Below, in pieces: positions 8,282 to 16,897 of a stretch of 64,000 nucleotides of DNA. Every line of letters starts with the position of its first letter. The stretch's first letter is position 1. Source of the stretch: CAVYPR01 sp963770505. Its GTDB lineage: Bacteria; Actinomycetota; Acidimicrobiia; Acidimicrobiales; RAAP-2. The notes under the pieces are model-generated. The model worked only from the letters and a program-made list of their open reading frames with translations, had not been told where the DNA came from and searched no databases. The stretch lies in NCBI GenBank assembly GCA_963770505.1, contig CAVYPR010000001.1:868001-932000 (forward strand). The letters are read 5' to 3'. Position numbers and translations under genes: made by a program.

Positions 8282-9298
8282 TCAGACGCCCAGCAGTGTG
8301 GCCCACCAGTTGAACAGGTGGTCGAAGAGCCACGACAGCGGTCCGGGGTGCAGGTAGAAGTTGAGCAGGAGCAGCACCAGCAACAGCGGCATCGTGTACG
8401 GCCGGATCCGCAGGTAGGCCGGCCACCAGACCCGGGGCAGCAGCCGCTCGAAGACGGCCGAGCCGTCGAGCGGCGGGACCGGGATCAGGTTGAAGACGGC
8501 CAGCCAGATGTTGACCAGCCCGAGGTAGAAGGCGACCTCGGCCCAGACGGCCCCGAACGTGCCCTGCTGGGTCACCGTCCCCGCCCCGCCGAACACCTTG
8601 AACACCACAGCCGCCAGCGCGGCCAGCAACAGGTTGGTGGCCGGACCGGCCAGGGAGACCACCACCGTCTCGTTGCGGGGGTGGCGGAGCCTCCCCACTG
8701 TGACGGGCACCGGCTTGGCCCAGCCGAACATGCCAAGCCCGCTCAGGGCCATGAGGGCCGGCACCACGATGGTGCCGATCGGGTCGATGTGGGCGATCGG
8801 GTTGAGGGTGAGCCGGCCGGCCCTCTTGGCGGTGTCGTCGCCGAAGGCGAGGGCCACCCACCCGTGGGAGATCTCGTGGAGGATGATCGAGGGGACAATC
8901 ACGCAGAAAAGGATCACGTCGGCCGTGCTGATCCGATGGGAGCGCACCAGGATCGCCGCCACCGCCACGGCCGCGATGAGCCACAGGGCCGACCGGGGGC
9001 TGGTCCCGCCGGGTCGGCGGGCCCGGCCGGGGCCCGGCGGGCCACCCGCTACACCCTGGGGGCCACCGGATGGCTGGGGAGGGGGCCACGGTTGGCCGGT
9101 GTTGGGGCCGTTGGGCGGCTGGGGCGGGGGCCAGGGTTGGCCGGTGTTGGGGCCGTTGGGCGGCTGGGGCGGGGGCCACGGTTGGCCGGTGTTGGGGCCG
9201 TTGGGCGGCTGGGGCGCGGGCTGGCCCCCGCGCTGGTCCGCGGGCGTTGTCCACGGAGGGCCGCCGGGAGGCGGCCATCCGGGCCCGGGGCCGCTCAC
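8282..9298 (-). CDS. Site-2 protease family (M50) zinc metalloprotease with proline-rich tandem-repeat N terminus
   Basis: This polytopic membrane protease belongs to the M50 group that cleaves within membranes. The zinc motif HEISH (HExxH) lies in a transmembrane segment (IILHEISHGWVALAFG), and the third-ligand motif appears as NLIPVPPLDGSAV. About four to six hydrophobic segments follow residue 100. The first ~95 residues are proline/glycine/asparagine-rich and include three exact 15-residue repeats (PPNGPNTGQPWPPPQ) that would lie in the cytoplasm. No PDZ domain is present, which is the compact form found in many actinobacteria. GTG start 4 bases after the TraR-like gene. Its substrate is unknown; rseP-type sigma control is only one option. 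Confidence 0.88.
   Translation of the reverse strand: MSGPGPGWPPPGGPPWTTPADQRGGQPAPQPPNGPNTGQPWPPPQPPNGPNTGQPWPPPQPPNGPNTGQPWPPPQPSGGPQGVAGGPPGPGRARRPGGTSPRSALWLIAAVAVAAILVRSHRISTADVILFCVIVPSIILHEISHGWVALAFGDDTAKRAGRLTLNPIAHIDPIGTIVVPALMALSGLGMFGWAKPVPVTVGRLRHPRNETVVVSLAGPATNLLLAALAAVVFKVFGGAGTVTQQGTFGAVWAEVAFYLGLVNIWLAVFNLIPVPPLDGSAVFERLLPRVWWPAYLRIRPYTMPLLLVLLLLNFYLHPGPLSWLFDHLFNWWATLLGV
9081..9215. repeat. Three tandem 45-bp repeats in the M50 protease gene
   Basis: Units at 9081-9125, 9126-9170 and 9171-9215 are identical except for one base in the middle unit (c to g in the first quarter). They encode the 15-residue proline-rich unit and keep the reading frame. Such near-identity implies recent expansion by slippage or unequal crossing over. 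Confidence 0.92.
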
Positions 9299-9302
9299 CG
9301 GC

Positions 9303-9653
9303 TCAGGGCAGCGAGGCGCAGGTGATGCACCGACGGGCGGCCGGCATGGCCTCGAGCCGGGCCGGGGCGATCTGCTGGCCGCAGCGCTCGCAGTGGCCGT
9401 AGGTGCCGTCGCCCAGCCGCGCGATGGCCGCCTCGACCTCGCCGAGGGCCTCGGTCAGCTCGCCGGCCAGGGCCCCCGCCTCCCCCCGCTCGGCCGTCAC
9501 CTGGCTGGAGTCGGCGAAGTTGGGGTCGTACTTGAGCCCGCCGGCGTCGCCAAACCCCAGCTCGGCCAGCTGGTGGCTGAGGCTGGCCCGCTCCTCTTCG
9601 AGGAGCGCCCGGTAGTCCACGACCGGGTTGGTGGTGGGCGCGTCGTTCGCCAT
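9303..9653 (-). CDS. TraR/DksA-type C4 zinc-finger protein
   Basis: The 116-residue protein carries a C-terminal four-cysteine zinc finger (HCERCGQQIA, then RRCITCASLP) like DksA and TraR proteins, which bind in the RNA polymerase secondary channel. The N-terminal half is a predicted coiled coil (YRALLEEERASLSHQLAEL, then EALGEVEAAIARLGDGTYG). The spacing and length fit the RbpA/DksA-like small actinobacterial group rather than E. coli DksA (151). It starts 11 bases after the recombinase stop and ends 4 bases before the M50 protease. A role in transcription control is inferred from family only. Confidence 0.85.
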   Translation of the reverse strand: MANDAPTTNPVVDYRALLEEERASLSHQLAELGFGDAGGLKYDPNFADSSQVTAERGEAGALAGELTEALGEVEAAIARLGDGTYGHCERCGQQIAPARLEAMPAARRCITCASLP

Positions 9654-9664
9654 GGGAGAAGAGC

Positions 9665-10627
9665 CTAGATCCTCGAGGCGCGTGCCGGTTCAGCCCCGGC
9701 CCGGCCGCCCGAGGCCCTCGGGTGGGCCGCTTCGTAGGCACCGCGCAGGTGCTCGGTGGTCACCTTGGTGTAGAGCTGGGTGGTGGTGACCGAGGCGTGG
9801 CCCAGGAGCTCCTGGACCACCCGCACGTCGGCCCCCCGGGCCAGCATGTGGGTGGCGCAGGAGTGGCGGAGCACGTGCGGGCTGACCTTGGCCTCGAGGC
9901 CGGCCTGGGCGGCGCGGGCCCGCACGGCGGCAAAGGCGCCCTGACGTCCGAGCCGGCCTCCCCGGGCGTTCAGGAACACCGCCTCGGCGTCCCCCCGTCG
10001 GCGCCACTGCTTGGGCACCATGGCGCCCCGCCCCTCGGGGGCGAGCCAGCGGTCCAGGGCCTCGAGCGCGCACCGGCCCAGGGGGACGAGCCTCTCCTTG
10101 GAACCCTTGCCGTAGAGGCGGAGCATCCCGTCGCCCGGGGCGAGGTCCGCCAGGTCCAGGCCGACCACCTCGGAGATGCGCCCGCCGGTGGCGTAGAGGA
10201 CCTCGAGCAGCGCCCGGTCGCGCCGGGCGATCGGCGCGTCGCCGGAGGCGGCGGCGAGCAGCCGGTCCACCTCGTCCTCGGAGAGCGCCTTGGGGAGGCG
10301 GCCGGGCAGGGCGGGGCCGGCGACCTCCGAGGTCGGGTCGCTCGTCGCCTCCCCCTCGTCGAGGAGGAACCGGTGCAGCCCGCGCACCGCCGAGAGGCAG
10401 CGGGCCACGGTGGCGGGGCTCCCCCCGCCGGCCCGCACGCGCTCGAGGTGGGCGGCCACGTCCCCGGGGCCGGCGTCGGCCGGGGTGCGGCCACGGCCGG
10501 CCAGGGTCGCCTCGTAGGCGCGCAGGTCCCGGCGGTAGGAGGCCACGGTGTTGGTGGAGCGGCCCCGCTCCACGGCCAGCCACGACAGGAACTCCTCGGT
10601 CCACCTCGACAGCGGCTCGCCCGGCAC
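9665..10627 (-). CDS. xerD: Tyrosine recombinase of the XerC/XerD type
   Basis: This 320-residue site-specific recombinase resolves chromosome dimers at dif. The N-terminal SAM-like domain (WTEEFLSWLAVERGRSTNTV) binds the core site. The catalytic residues are all visible: Arg in TGGRISEVVGL, Lys in GKGSKERLVPL, His-x-x-Arg in SPHVLRHSCATHML, His in ELLGHASVTTTQLY, and the Tyr nucleophile in that last motif. A GTG at 10627, eight bases after the Nudix stop, is the likeliest start because homology begins with WTEEF. A long open frame continues antisense-like into pyrG but is not coding. Housekeeping context (recN, pyrG) argues for XerD rather than a phage integrase. Confidence 0.92.
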   Translation of the reverse strand: MPGEPLSRWTEEFLSWLAVERGRSTNTVASYRRDLRAYEATLAGRGRTPADAGPGDVAAHLERVRAGGGSPATVARCLSAVRGLHRFLLDEGEATSDPTSEVAGPALPGRLPKALSEDEVDRLLAAASGDAPIARRDRALLEVLYATGGRISEVVGLDLADLAPGDGMLRLYGKGSKERLVPLGRCALEALDRWLAPEGRGAMVPKQWRRRGDAEAVFLNARGGRLGRQGAFAAVRARAAQAGLEAKVSPHVLRHSCATHMLARGADVRVVQELLGHASVTTTQLYTKVTTEHLRGAYEAAHPRASGGRAGAEPARASRI

Positions 10628-10635
10628 CGGCGTCG

Positions 10636-11208
10636 TCAGGCCCGCTCGGCCAGCACCCCGCGGGCCAGCAGGAGGGCCAGCATGGTGGTCTGGTCGACCA
10701 GTCGACCGTCGGCCACCATGGCCTCGACGTCGTCGAGGGCCACCCGCTCGGTGGTCATCCACCGCTCCTCCACCCCCGCACGGCCGGTGGCACAGGTCCG
10801 CAGTCCGGTGGCCAGGAACAGATGGGTGCGCTGGTCGCTGTAGCCCGGGGAGTTGTAGACGACGGCCAGCGGCGCCATCCGCTCGGCCTCGAGCCCGGCC
10901 TCCTCGGCCAGCTCCCGACGGGCGGTGACCTCGGGCGGCTCGCCGGCGACGTCGCAGGTGCCGGCCGGAATCTCGAGTACCGACTCCCAGACCGCGGCGC
11001 GCAGCTGGCGGACCAGGGTGGCCATGCCCCCGGCGTCGACGGCCACCACCGCCACGGCCCCGGGGTGACGCACCACCGACCGGTCGAAGGGCTGGCCCTC
11101 GGGGTCGGCGAAGTGGGCCCGGACCACCTTGAAAACGTGGCCGGCGTAGACCTCCTCCTCGCCTCGCCGCTCGAACCCCGGCGGCGCCTGGGCGCCGGTG
11201 TCGCTCAC
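10636..11208 (-). CDS. Nudix hydrolase, probable ADP-ribose pyrophosphatase
   Basis: The 190-residue protein contains a complete Nudix box from GTCDVAGEPPEV to RRELAEEAGLEAE, which matches GX5EX7REUXEEXGU and binds Mg2+ to hydrolyse nucleoside diphosphate derivatives. VVRQ-like and YNSPGYSDQRTHLFLA segments resemble ADP-ribose pyrophosphatases (NudF type), where a proline or tyrosine after the box selects ADP-ribose. GTG start, 12 bases after pyrG. The pyrG-nudix-xer order is conserved in actinobacteria, which supports the call. Confidence 0.9.
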   Translation of the reverse strand: MSDTGAQAPPGFERRGEEEVYAGHVFKVVRAHFADPEGQPFDRSVVRHPGAVAVVAVDAGGMATLVRQLRAAVWESVLEIPAGTCDVAGEPPEVTARRELAEEAGLEAERMAPLAVVYNSPGYSDQRTHLFLATGLRTCATGRAGVEERWMTTERVALDDVEAMVADGRLVDQTTMLALLLARGVLAERA

Positions 11209-11220
11209 CGCGGCCGACCC

Positions 11221-12873
11221 TTAGTGGACGGCGTCGAGGTCGCCGAGGTCGATGAGCCGCGGCTCGCGGCCGTCGGCGCGCACGAGCGCCGCCCGGACCA
11301 GCTCGGCGAAGAGTGGGTGCGGCCGGTCCGGCCGGCTCTTGAACTCGGGGTGGGCCTGGGTGCCCACCCACCAGGGGTGGCCGGTCAGCTCGACGAACTC
11401 GACCAGACGGCCGTCGGGCGACGTGCCTGAGCAGCGCAGCCCCGCCTCCTCCAGCACCTTCTTGTACCGCGGGTTCACCTCGAAGCGGTGGCGGTGGCGC
11501 TCGGTCACCGAGTCGGTGCCGTAGGCGTCGGCCACCATCGAGCCCGGCTCCAGCCGGGCCTGGTAGGCGCCGAGCCGCATGGTGCCGCCCATGTCGGTGA
11601 CGTCGTTCTGGTCGGGCATGAGGTCGATGACCGGATGGGGGGTGAGCGAGTCGAACTCGCGCGAGTTGGCCCCCTCCAGGCCGGCCAGCGAGCGGGCGGC
11701 CTCGATCACCATCACCTGGAGGCCGAGGCACAGGCCGAGGCAGGGGATCTCGTGGAGACGGGCGTAGGTGGCGGCGGCCACCATGCCCTCGATCCCGCGT
11801 TCGCCGAACCCGCCGGGGATCACGATCCCGTCGAGGTCGCGCAGCCGCTCGCTCTCGGAGAGCCCGGGCACCGTCTCGGCGTCGATCCAGTCGAGGACCA
11901 CCTCGGCCCCGAGCCCGAAGCCGGCGTGGCGCAGCGACTCGACCACCGACAGGTAGGCGTCGGGGAGGTTGACGTACTTGCCGACGATGCCGACCCGCAC
12001 CGTGCGCTCGAGGGTGGCCACCCGTCCCACCAGGTCGGTCCACTCGGTCAGGTCGATCGGGTGCTCCGTGGTCGAGATGCCGAGCATGCGGCAGACCACC
12101 TCGTCGAGGCCCTCCTCGTGGAGGACGAGCGGGATCTCGTAGATGCTGCGGGCGTCGACCGCCGAGATCACGGCGGTCATCGGCACGTCGCAGAGGAGCG
12201 AGATCTTGCGCTTCAGCCCCTCGGAGATGTCGTTGTCGCTCCGACAGACGATGACATCGGGCTGGATGCCCCGGCCGCGCAGTTCGGTGACCGAGTGCTG
12301 GGTGGGCTTGGTCTTGTGCTCCCCCGACGGCGCCAGGTAGGGCACAAGCGTCAGGTGGACGTAGCACACGTTGTCCCGGCCGACGTCCCGGCGGAACTGG
12401 CGGACCGCCTCGACGAAGGGGACGATCTCGATGTCGCCCACCGTGCCGCCGATCTCGACGATGACGATGTCGACATCCTCGGTGGCCAGCCGGTGGATCC
12501 GCTGCTTGATCTCGTCGGTCACGTGCGGGATGACCTGCACCGTCTTGCCCAGGTAGTCGCCCCGCCGCTCCTTGGCGATGACCTGGGAGTAGATCGAGCC
12601 GGTGGTGGTGTTGGAGTTGCGGTTGAGGCTCTCGTCGATGAAGCGCTCGTAGTGGCCGAGGTCGAGGTCGGTCTCCCCGCCGTCCTCGGTCACGAAGACC
12701 TCGCCGTGCTCGCCGGGGTTCATGGTGCCCGGGTCGACGTTGATGTACGGGTCGAGCTTGCACATCGTCACCCGCAGGCCCCGGCACTTGAGGAGGCGGC
12801 CCAGCGAGGAGGCGGTCAACCCCTTTCCGAGGGAGCTCGACACGCCGCCGGTGACGAAGATGAACTTGCTCAC
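11221..12873 (-). CDS. pyrG: CTP synthase (glutamine hydrolysing)
   Basis: PyrG aminates UTP to CTP using glutamine. The N-terminal synthetase domain starts KFIFVTGGVSSSLGKGLTAS and has the P-loop-like ATP site; the C-terminal glutaminase domain has the nucleophile Cys in IPCLGLCLGLQV and the oxyanion loop IPGGFGERG. The His/Glu of the triad are in HPEFKSRP. At 550 residues it is full length. It follows recN by about 50 bases and precedes the Nudix gene by 12, consistent with cotranscription. CTP inhibition is expected from the family. Confidence 0.97.
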   Translation of the reverse strand: MSKFIFVTGGVSSSLGKGLTASSLGRLLKCRGLRVTMCKLDPYINVDPGTMNPGEHGEVFVTEDGGETDLDLGHYERFIDESLNRNSNTTTGSIYSQVIAKERRGDYLGKTVQVIPHVTDEIKQRIHRLATEDVDIVIVEIGGTVGDIEIVPFVEAVRQFRRDVGRDNVCYVHLTLVPYLAPSGEHKTKPTQHSVTELRGRGIQPDVIVCRSDNDISEGLKRKISLLCDVPMTAVISAVDARSIYEIPLVLHEEGLDEVVCRMLGISTTEHPIDLTEWTDLVGRVATLERTVRVGIVGKYVNLPDAYLSVVESLRHAGFGLGAEVVLDWIDAETVPGLSESERLRDLDGIVIPGGFGERGIEGMVAAATYARLHEIPCLGLCLGLQVMVIEAARSLAGLEGANSREFDSLTPHPVIDLMPDQNDVTDMGGTMRLGAYQARLEPGSMVADAYGTDSVTERHRHRFEVNPRYKKVLEEAGLRCSGTSPDGRLVEFVELTGHPWWVGTQAHPEFKSRPDRPHPLFAELVRAALVRADGREPRLIDLGDLDAVH

Positions 12874-12923
12874 CGGTGGATCACCGGCTGACGGGGTCCG
12901 TCTTGCTGGCGCACCCTGACACG

Positions 12924-14582
12924 CTACTCGCCGCGGGGGCGGCCCGTGGTGGACGCCGCCGGCTCCCCGGCCGCCGAGAGGAGCTCCTCGGCGTGGGCCC
13001 GCGCCGTGGTGCTGTCGGGCCGTCCCGAGAGCATGCGCGACAGCTCGACGACTCGGTCCTGTGCGGTGCGCTCGGCGGCCGTGGTGACGGTCCGGCCGCG
13101 GCGCGACGCCTTCTCCACCGTCACCTGACGGTCGGCGAAGGCCGCCACCTGCGCGAGGTGCGTCACCACCAGCACCTGGCGGCCATGGGACACCTCGCGT
13201 AACGAGCGGGCAAGGGCGAGCGCGGCCGTGCCGCCCACGCCCGCGTCGACCTCGTCGAAGACCATGGTGGCGGGCCCGCCCATGGCGACCAGCCGCAGGG
13301 CCAGCATGGCCCGGGCCATCTCCCCGCCCGAGGCGACCCGGGAGAGCGGCTGCACCGGCTCGCCGGGGTTCGCACCCAGGCCGAACCGCACCCCGTCACC
13401 GGCGCCCTCGGCGTCGACCGCCACCTCGAACCGTGCGCCGGCCATGGCCAACGTGTGCAGGCGTTCCTCCACCGCGGCCGCCAGCCGTGGGGCGGCCTCG
13501 CGCCTCATGCGGCCGAGCGCGTCCTCGGCCGCGGCCAAGACGGTCAGGGCGCCGACCCTCTCGGTCTCGAGGGCCTCGGCCGTGACCGCCGCCCCCTCGA
13601 GCTCGGCCAGGCGGTCGGCCGCCGCCGCGCCGAAGGCCGACACCTCGGCCAGGGTGGTCCCGTACTTGTGACGCAGGTCGGCCAGGAGCCGCCGGCGGGC
13701 CTGGACGTCGGCCAGCCGGCCCGGGTCGTCCTCCCAGGTCTCGACCACGCCCCGCAGGTCGCTGGCCACGTCGCCCAGCTCGGCCTGGGCGGCGCGCAGC
13801 CGGACCGACCACTCGCCGAACGCCGGGCGGCCGGCCAGGGCACCCGCCGCCTGGCCCAGCAGGTCGAGGACGGCCGCCTCGGTGGAGCCACCTTCCAGCT
13901 CGGCCAGCGCCGACGCCGCCGCGGCCCGATGCGCGGAGAGGTCGGCCAGCCGCTCCTCCTCGGCGGCCAGCGCCGCTTCCTCGTCGGGGTCATCGAGACG
14001 CGCCGCGGCGATCTCGGCGCACTGGTGGCGCAGGACGTCGGCCTCGCGGGCCCGCTGGTGGACGTCGCCGCCGAGTGCCGCGAGGCGCTCTTCGATCCCG
14101 TCGAGCAGCTGCCGTGCGGCCCGACGGGGGGCGAGGTCCGAGCCGGCGAAAAGGTCGAGGGCGCGCCGCTGGGCGGCCGGGGCCAGCAACGACTGGTGCT
14201 CGTGCTGGCCGTGGATGTCGACGAGCTCGCGGCCCGCCTCCACCAGGGCCGTGACCGGCACCATCCGGCCGTCGAGCCAGGCCCGCGAGCGCCCCGAGGC
14301 GGGCACGGCGCGGGCCAGCACCACCTCGACCCCCTCCTCCCCCGCGGGGTCCGCCTCCCCCTCGATGCCGGGGAGGACGAAGCGCGCCTCGACGACCGCC
14401 TCGGCCGCACCGGCCCGCACGAGCCCGGGCGCCGCCCGGCCACCGAGCACGAGCTGGAGCGCCTCGACCACCAGGGTCTTGCCGGCCCCGGTCTCTCCGG
14501 TGAGCGCCGTCATCCCCGGTCCCAGGTGGAGGGTCAGGTCCTCGATCACCCCGAGGTCCCGCACCCGCAGCTCGCTCAGCAC
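12924..14582 (-). CDS. recN: DNA repair ATPase RecN
   Basis: RecN is an SMC-like protein involved in double-strand break repair. The 552-residue sequence has an N-terminal Walker A (ALTGETGAGKTLVVEAL), a long coiled coil with RQL/GGD segments, and the C-terminal signature and Walker B regions (LSRVASGGEMARAMLALRLV and MVFDEVDAGVGG). The length equals E. coli RecN. It starts 13 bases after nadK, completing the tlyA-nadK-recN cluster conserved in actinobacteria. No SOS box was recognised upstream. Confidence 0.95.
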   Translation of the reverse strand: MLSELRVRDLGVIEDLTLHLGPGMTALTGETGAGKTLVVEALQLVLGGRAAPGLVRAGAAEAVVEARFVLPGIEGEADPAGEEGVEVVLARAVPASGRSRAWLDGRMVPVTALVEAGRELVDIHGQHEHQSLLAPAAQRRALDLFAGSDLAPRRAARQLLDGIEERLAALGGDVHQRAREADVLRHQCAEIAAARLDDPDEEAALAAEEERLADLSAHRAAAASALAELEGGSTEAAVLDLLGQAAGALAGRPAFGEWSVRLRAAQAELGDVASDLRGVVETWEDDPGRLADVQARRRLLADLRHKYGTTLAEVSAFGAAAADRLAELEGAAVTAEALETERVGALTVLAAAEDALGRMRREAAPRLAAAVEERLHTLAMAGARFEVAVDAEGAGDGVRFGLGANPGEPVQPLSRVASGGEMARAMLALRLVAMGGPATMVFDEVDAGVGGTAALALARSLREVSHGRQVLVVTHLAQVAAFADRQVTVEKASRRGRTVTTAAERTAQDRVVELSRMLSGRPDSTTARAHAEELLSAAGEPAASTTGRPRGE

Positions 14583-14595
14583 GGCCGGCCCCCCT

Positions 14596-15504
14596 CTACG
14601 CCCACCCGCCCCGGTCGGGGGCGACCGTCTTGCGGAGCAGCTCGGCGAAGCCCCGGCCGCCCAGGGACACCAGCCGGAGCGGCTCGGCGGCCACCCGGCA
14701 GGTCACGGTGGCACCGGGCGAGAGGCGCCCCGCCTCCCGGCCGTCGACGACGAGGACGGCGGGACGTCCGCCCCGCACCTCGACCGTGACCACCTGGTCG
14801 GAGTGGAGGACGAGACTGCGGTCGAAGGCCAGGTGCGCGGCCACCGGGGTGACCACCATCGCCCTGAGGCGCGCCGCCACCACGGGGCCGCCGGCCGACA
14901 GGTTGTAGGCGGTCGACCCGGTTGGCGTGGCCACCAGCACGCCGTCGGCCTTGTACGTGAGAAAGGGCTCGCCGTCGATGGCCGTCGAGAGGTGCACCAT
15001 GTGGCCGGGCACCGCCTTCTCGGCCACCATCTCGTTCAGGGCCACCCACCACCGCTCCCCCCGCTCGCCGGTCAGCGAACGGTCGTCGCCCTCCGCCGGG
15101 GTGAGCTCCCCGCTGACGGTGACCGAGAGCACCGTCCGTTCCTCGATGGTGGCCCGGCCGTCGAGGGCGAACTCGAGCGCGTCGTGGAACCGGTCGGGCT
15201 CCACCTCCAGCAGGTAGCCGAGCCGACCGAAATTGACCCCGAGCACCGGGACGCCGGCGGCGTAGGCCAGGGGGACGAGCCGCAGGAAGGTCCCGTCGCC
15301 GCCCAAGCTCACCGCCAGGTCGACGCCGCTCAGGTCGGCGTCGCCGAGCGCGCCGGCGGGCACCTGCCCGGCGGCCCGGTCGGCCGCCGAGAGCTCGAGC
15401 ACCCGCGCCCGATGGCCCCGGCCCTCGAGCCAGGGCACGGCGTCGGCGATGAGGCGGCGGGCCTCGTCCCGGGCCGGGTTGACCAGAACCGCGACGGTGG
15501 CCAC
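14596..15504 (-). CDS. nadK: NAD kinase
   Basis: NadK phosphorylates NAD to NADP. The 302-residue protein contains the diagnostic GGDGT motif (SLGGDGTFLRLVPLAYA), NFGRLGYL, NEMV and TPTGSTAYNLSAGGPV. The GTG start at 15504 overlaps the tlyA TAG by one base, so translation is coupled. The frame is open far upstream through tlyA, but the recognisable N terminus is VATVAVLVNPARDEARR. Cytoplasmic; ATP or polyphosphate could be the donor. Confidence 0.95.
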   Translation of the reverse strand: MATVAVLVNPARDEARRLIADAVPWLEGRGHRARVLELSAADRAAGQVPAGALGDADLSGVDLAVSLGGDGTFLRLVPLAYAAGVPVLGVNFGRLGYLLEVEPDRFHDALEFALDGRATIEERTVLSVTVSGELTPAEGDDRSLTGERGERWWVALNEMVAEKAVPGHMVHLSTAIDGEPFLTYKADGVLVATPTGSTAYNLSAGGPVVAARLRAMVVTPVAAHLAFDRSLVLHSDQVVTVEVRGGRPAVLVVDGREAGRLSPGATVTCRVAAEPLRLVSLGGRGFAELLRKTVAPDRGGWA

Positions 15505-16334
15505 TACCTCGGACCGGTCCCCGTCGCCTCGTCCAGGGCCACGGAGAGCATGGCCGCCACGGCGTCGGCCGTTGCCGGGCCGGAGGCCGTGACCCCGTGG
15601 ACGAGGAATTCGACGTTGCCGGCCGGGCCGGTGAGGGGGGAGGCCATGGCCCCCATGATGGCGGCTCCGGCGGCGCCGAGGGCGGAGGCCACCCGCTCGA
15701 GCGCCCCCCGCCACACCTCGGGGTCGCGCACCACGCCGCGTCCACGCGAGACCTCGGCCCTTCCCGCCTCGAACTGGGGCTTCACCAGCACGACCAGGTC
15801 GGCCCCGGGCCGGGCCAACGGGCCTGCCAGAACCGGCGCCACCGTGGTGAGGGAGATGAACGAGAGGTCGGCCACCACCACGTCGACCGGCGGTCCGCCG
15901 AGGTCGTCCACCGTGAGGGTGCGGACGTTGGTCCGCTCGAGCACCCGTACCCGGGCGTCGGACCGCAGGCTGGCGTCGAGCTGGCCGTGGCCGACGTCGA
16001 CGGCGACGACCTGCGCCGCCCCGCGTTGGAGGAGGCAGTCGGTGAACCCTCCGGTTGACGCTCCGGCATCGAGGGCCCGTCGGCCGCCGACGTCGAGACC
16101 GAAGCGGTCGAGGGCCGCCGCCAGCTTGTCCCCGCCCCGGCTCACGAACCGGCGGGGGGGGCCGAGGAGGACGACCGGCTCGGACGGGGCCACCAGACGC
16201 GACGCCTTCTCCGCCGGCGCACCGCCCACCAGCACCCGCCCGGCCTCGACGGCGGCCTGTGCCTCCTGGCGACTCCCGGCGAGGCCGCGCCGGACCAGCT
16301 CGAGGTCGAGCCGGAGACGCGACCCTGGACTCAG
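15504..16334 (-). CDS. tlyA: TlyA family 2'-O-methyltransferase / hemolysin A
   Basis: TlyA proteins methylate 16S and 23S rRNA at cytidine 2'-O positions and affect capreomycin sensitivity. An N-terminal S4 domain (LDLELVRRGLAGSRQEAQA) precedes a FtsJ-like methyltransferase domain with DAGASTGGFTDCLLQRGA and VKPQFEAGR. No ATG, GTG or TTG is in frame near the start of homology. The best candidate is a CTG at 16334 that overlaps the upstream stop as CTGA, which would give 276 residues, close to M. tuberculosis TlyA (268). The start is therefore inferred. Coupled to nadK downstream. Confidence 0.9.
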   Translation of the reverse strand: MSPGSRLRLDLELVRRGLAGSRQEAQAAVEAGRVLVGGAPAEKASRLVAPSEPVVLLGPPRRFVSRGGDKLAAALDRFGLDVGGRRALDAGASTGGFTDCLLQRGAAQVVAVDVGHGQLDASLRSDARVRVLERTNVRTLTVDDLGGPPVDVVVADLSFISLTTVAPVLAGPLARPGADLVVLVKPQFEAGRAEVSRGRGVVRDPEVWRGALERVASALGAAGAAIMGAMASPLTGPAGNVEFLVHGVTASGPATADAVAAMLSVALDEATGTGPR

Positions 16335-16891
16335 CTGGAGGCCTTGCGGGCGGCCGTCGTGCCCGGAGCCTTCTTGGCCGGCGCCCTCTTGGCCGGAGCC
16401 TTCTTGGTCGCGGCCTTCTTGGTCGCCGGAGCTTTCTTGGCCGGAGCCTTCTTGGCCGGACCCTTCTTGGCCGCGGCCTTCTTGGTCGCGGGCGCCTTCT
16501 TGGCCGCGGCCCTCTTGGCACCGGGCTTCTTGGCGGCCACCTTCTTCACCGTGCTGCGGGCGGTCGCCCCGGCGCCGCTGGTCGCCCGCCGGCCCGCCTC
16601 GGCCGACTGGCGCACGAGATCGGCCACCTGCCGGGCCAGGTTGTCGCGGTCGATGCCCATGGCCGTCAGCTGGTGGCTCACCTCGCTGCGGATCATGTGC
16701 ACCAGGTCCTCGCTCGCCTTGCGGCTCCGCTCGACGACGTCGTCGACCCACTCCTGGGCCTGACCCCGCTGCAAGACGCCGGCATCGACCAGCTCGTGCA
16801 CGATCTCCTCCGCCCGGGCCCGGGTCACCCGACCGAGCACCGCGGCCGCCTCGACGTACTTCTTGAATCCGTCACTGTCTTTGTTTGGCAT
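16331..16891 (-). CDS. Phasin-like protein with histone H1-like Lys/Ala/Pro tail
   Basis: The first ~105 residues (KKYVEAAAVLGRVTRARAEE and ERSRKASEDLVHMIRSEVSH) form amphipathic helices resembling the phasin / polyhydroxyalkanoate granule regulator family. From about residue 110 the tail is built from repeated AAKKAPAK, ATKKAA and APAKRAP units, like eukaryotic H1 and bacterial HupB-type tails, and would bind DNA or polyanions. I do not know a described protein of this exact design. It is the first gene of the minus-strand run into tlyA, nadK and recN. A good promoter precedes the ATG with only 6 nt between -10 and start. Its function is not established. Confidence 0.75.
   Translation of the reverse strand: MPNKDSDGFKKYVEAAAVLGRVTRARAEEIVHELVDAGVLQRGQAQEWVDDVVERSRKASEDLVHMIRSEVSHQLTAMGIDRDNLARQVADLVRQSAEAGRRATSGAGATARSTVKKVAAKKPGAKRAAAKKAPATKKAAAKKGPAKKAPAKKAPATKKAATKKAPAKRAPAKKAPGTTAARKASS
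16340..16560. repeat. Degenerate Lys/Ala/Pro codon repeats
   Basis: The segment repeats variants of tcttggccggagcct on the plus strand, encoding KKAPA and KKAAA units of the basic tail. Copies differ by substitution and length, so this is a low-complexity coding tract and not an exact tandem array. Confidence 0.8.
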
Positions 16892-16897
16892 GTACCC

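Noticed and set aside
9081..9215. CRISPR-like array
   Set aside because: The units are contiguous, in frame and without spacers, inside a protease gene.
9665..10627. Phage integrase or mobile element
   Set aside because: No att repeats, excisionase or cargo; the gene sits among housekeeping genes in the order usual for XerD.
9665..12787. A 1040-codon open frame covering the recombinase and most of pyrG
   Set aside because: Only its end encodes the tyrosine recombinase; the rest is an Arg/Pro/Gly-rich shadow of pyrG and the Nudix gene, which have clear homology in their own frames.
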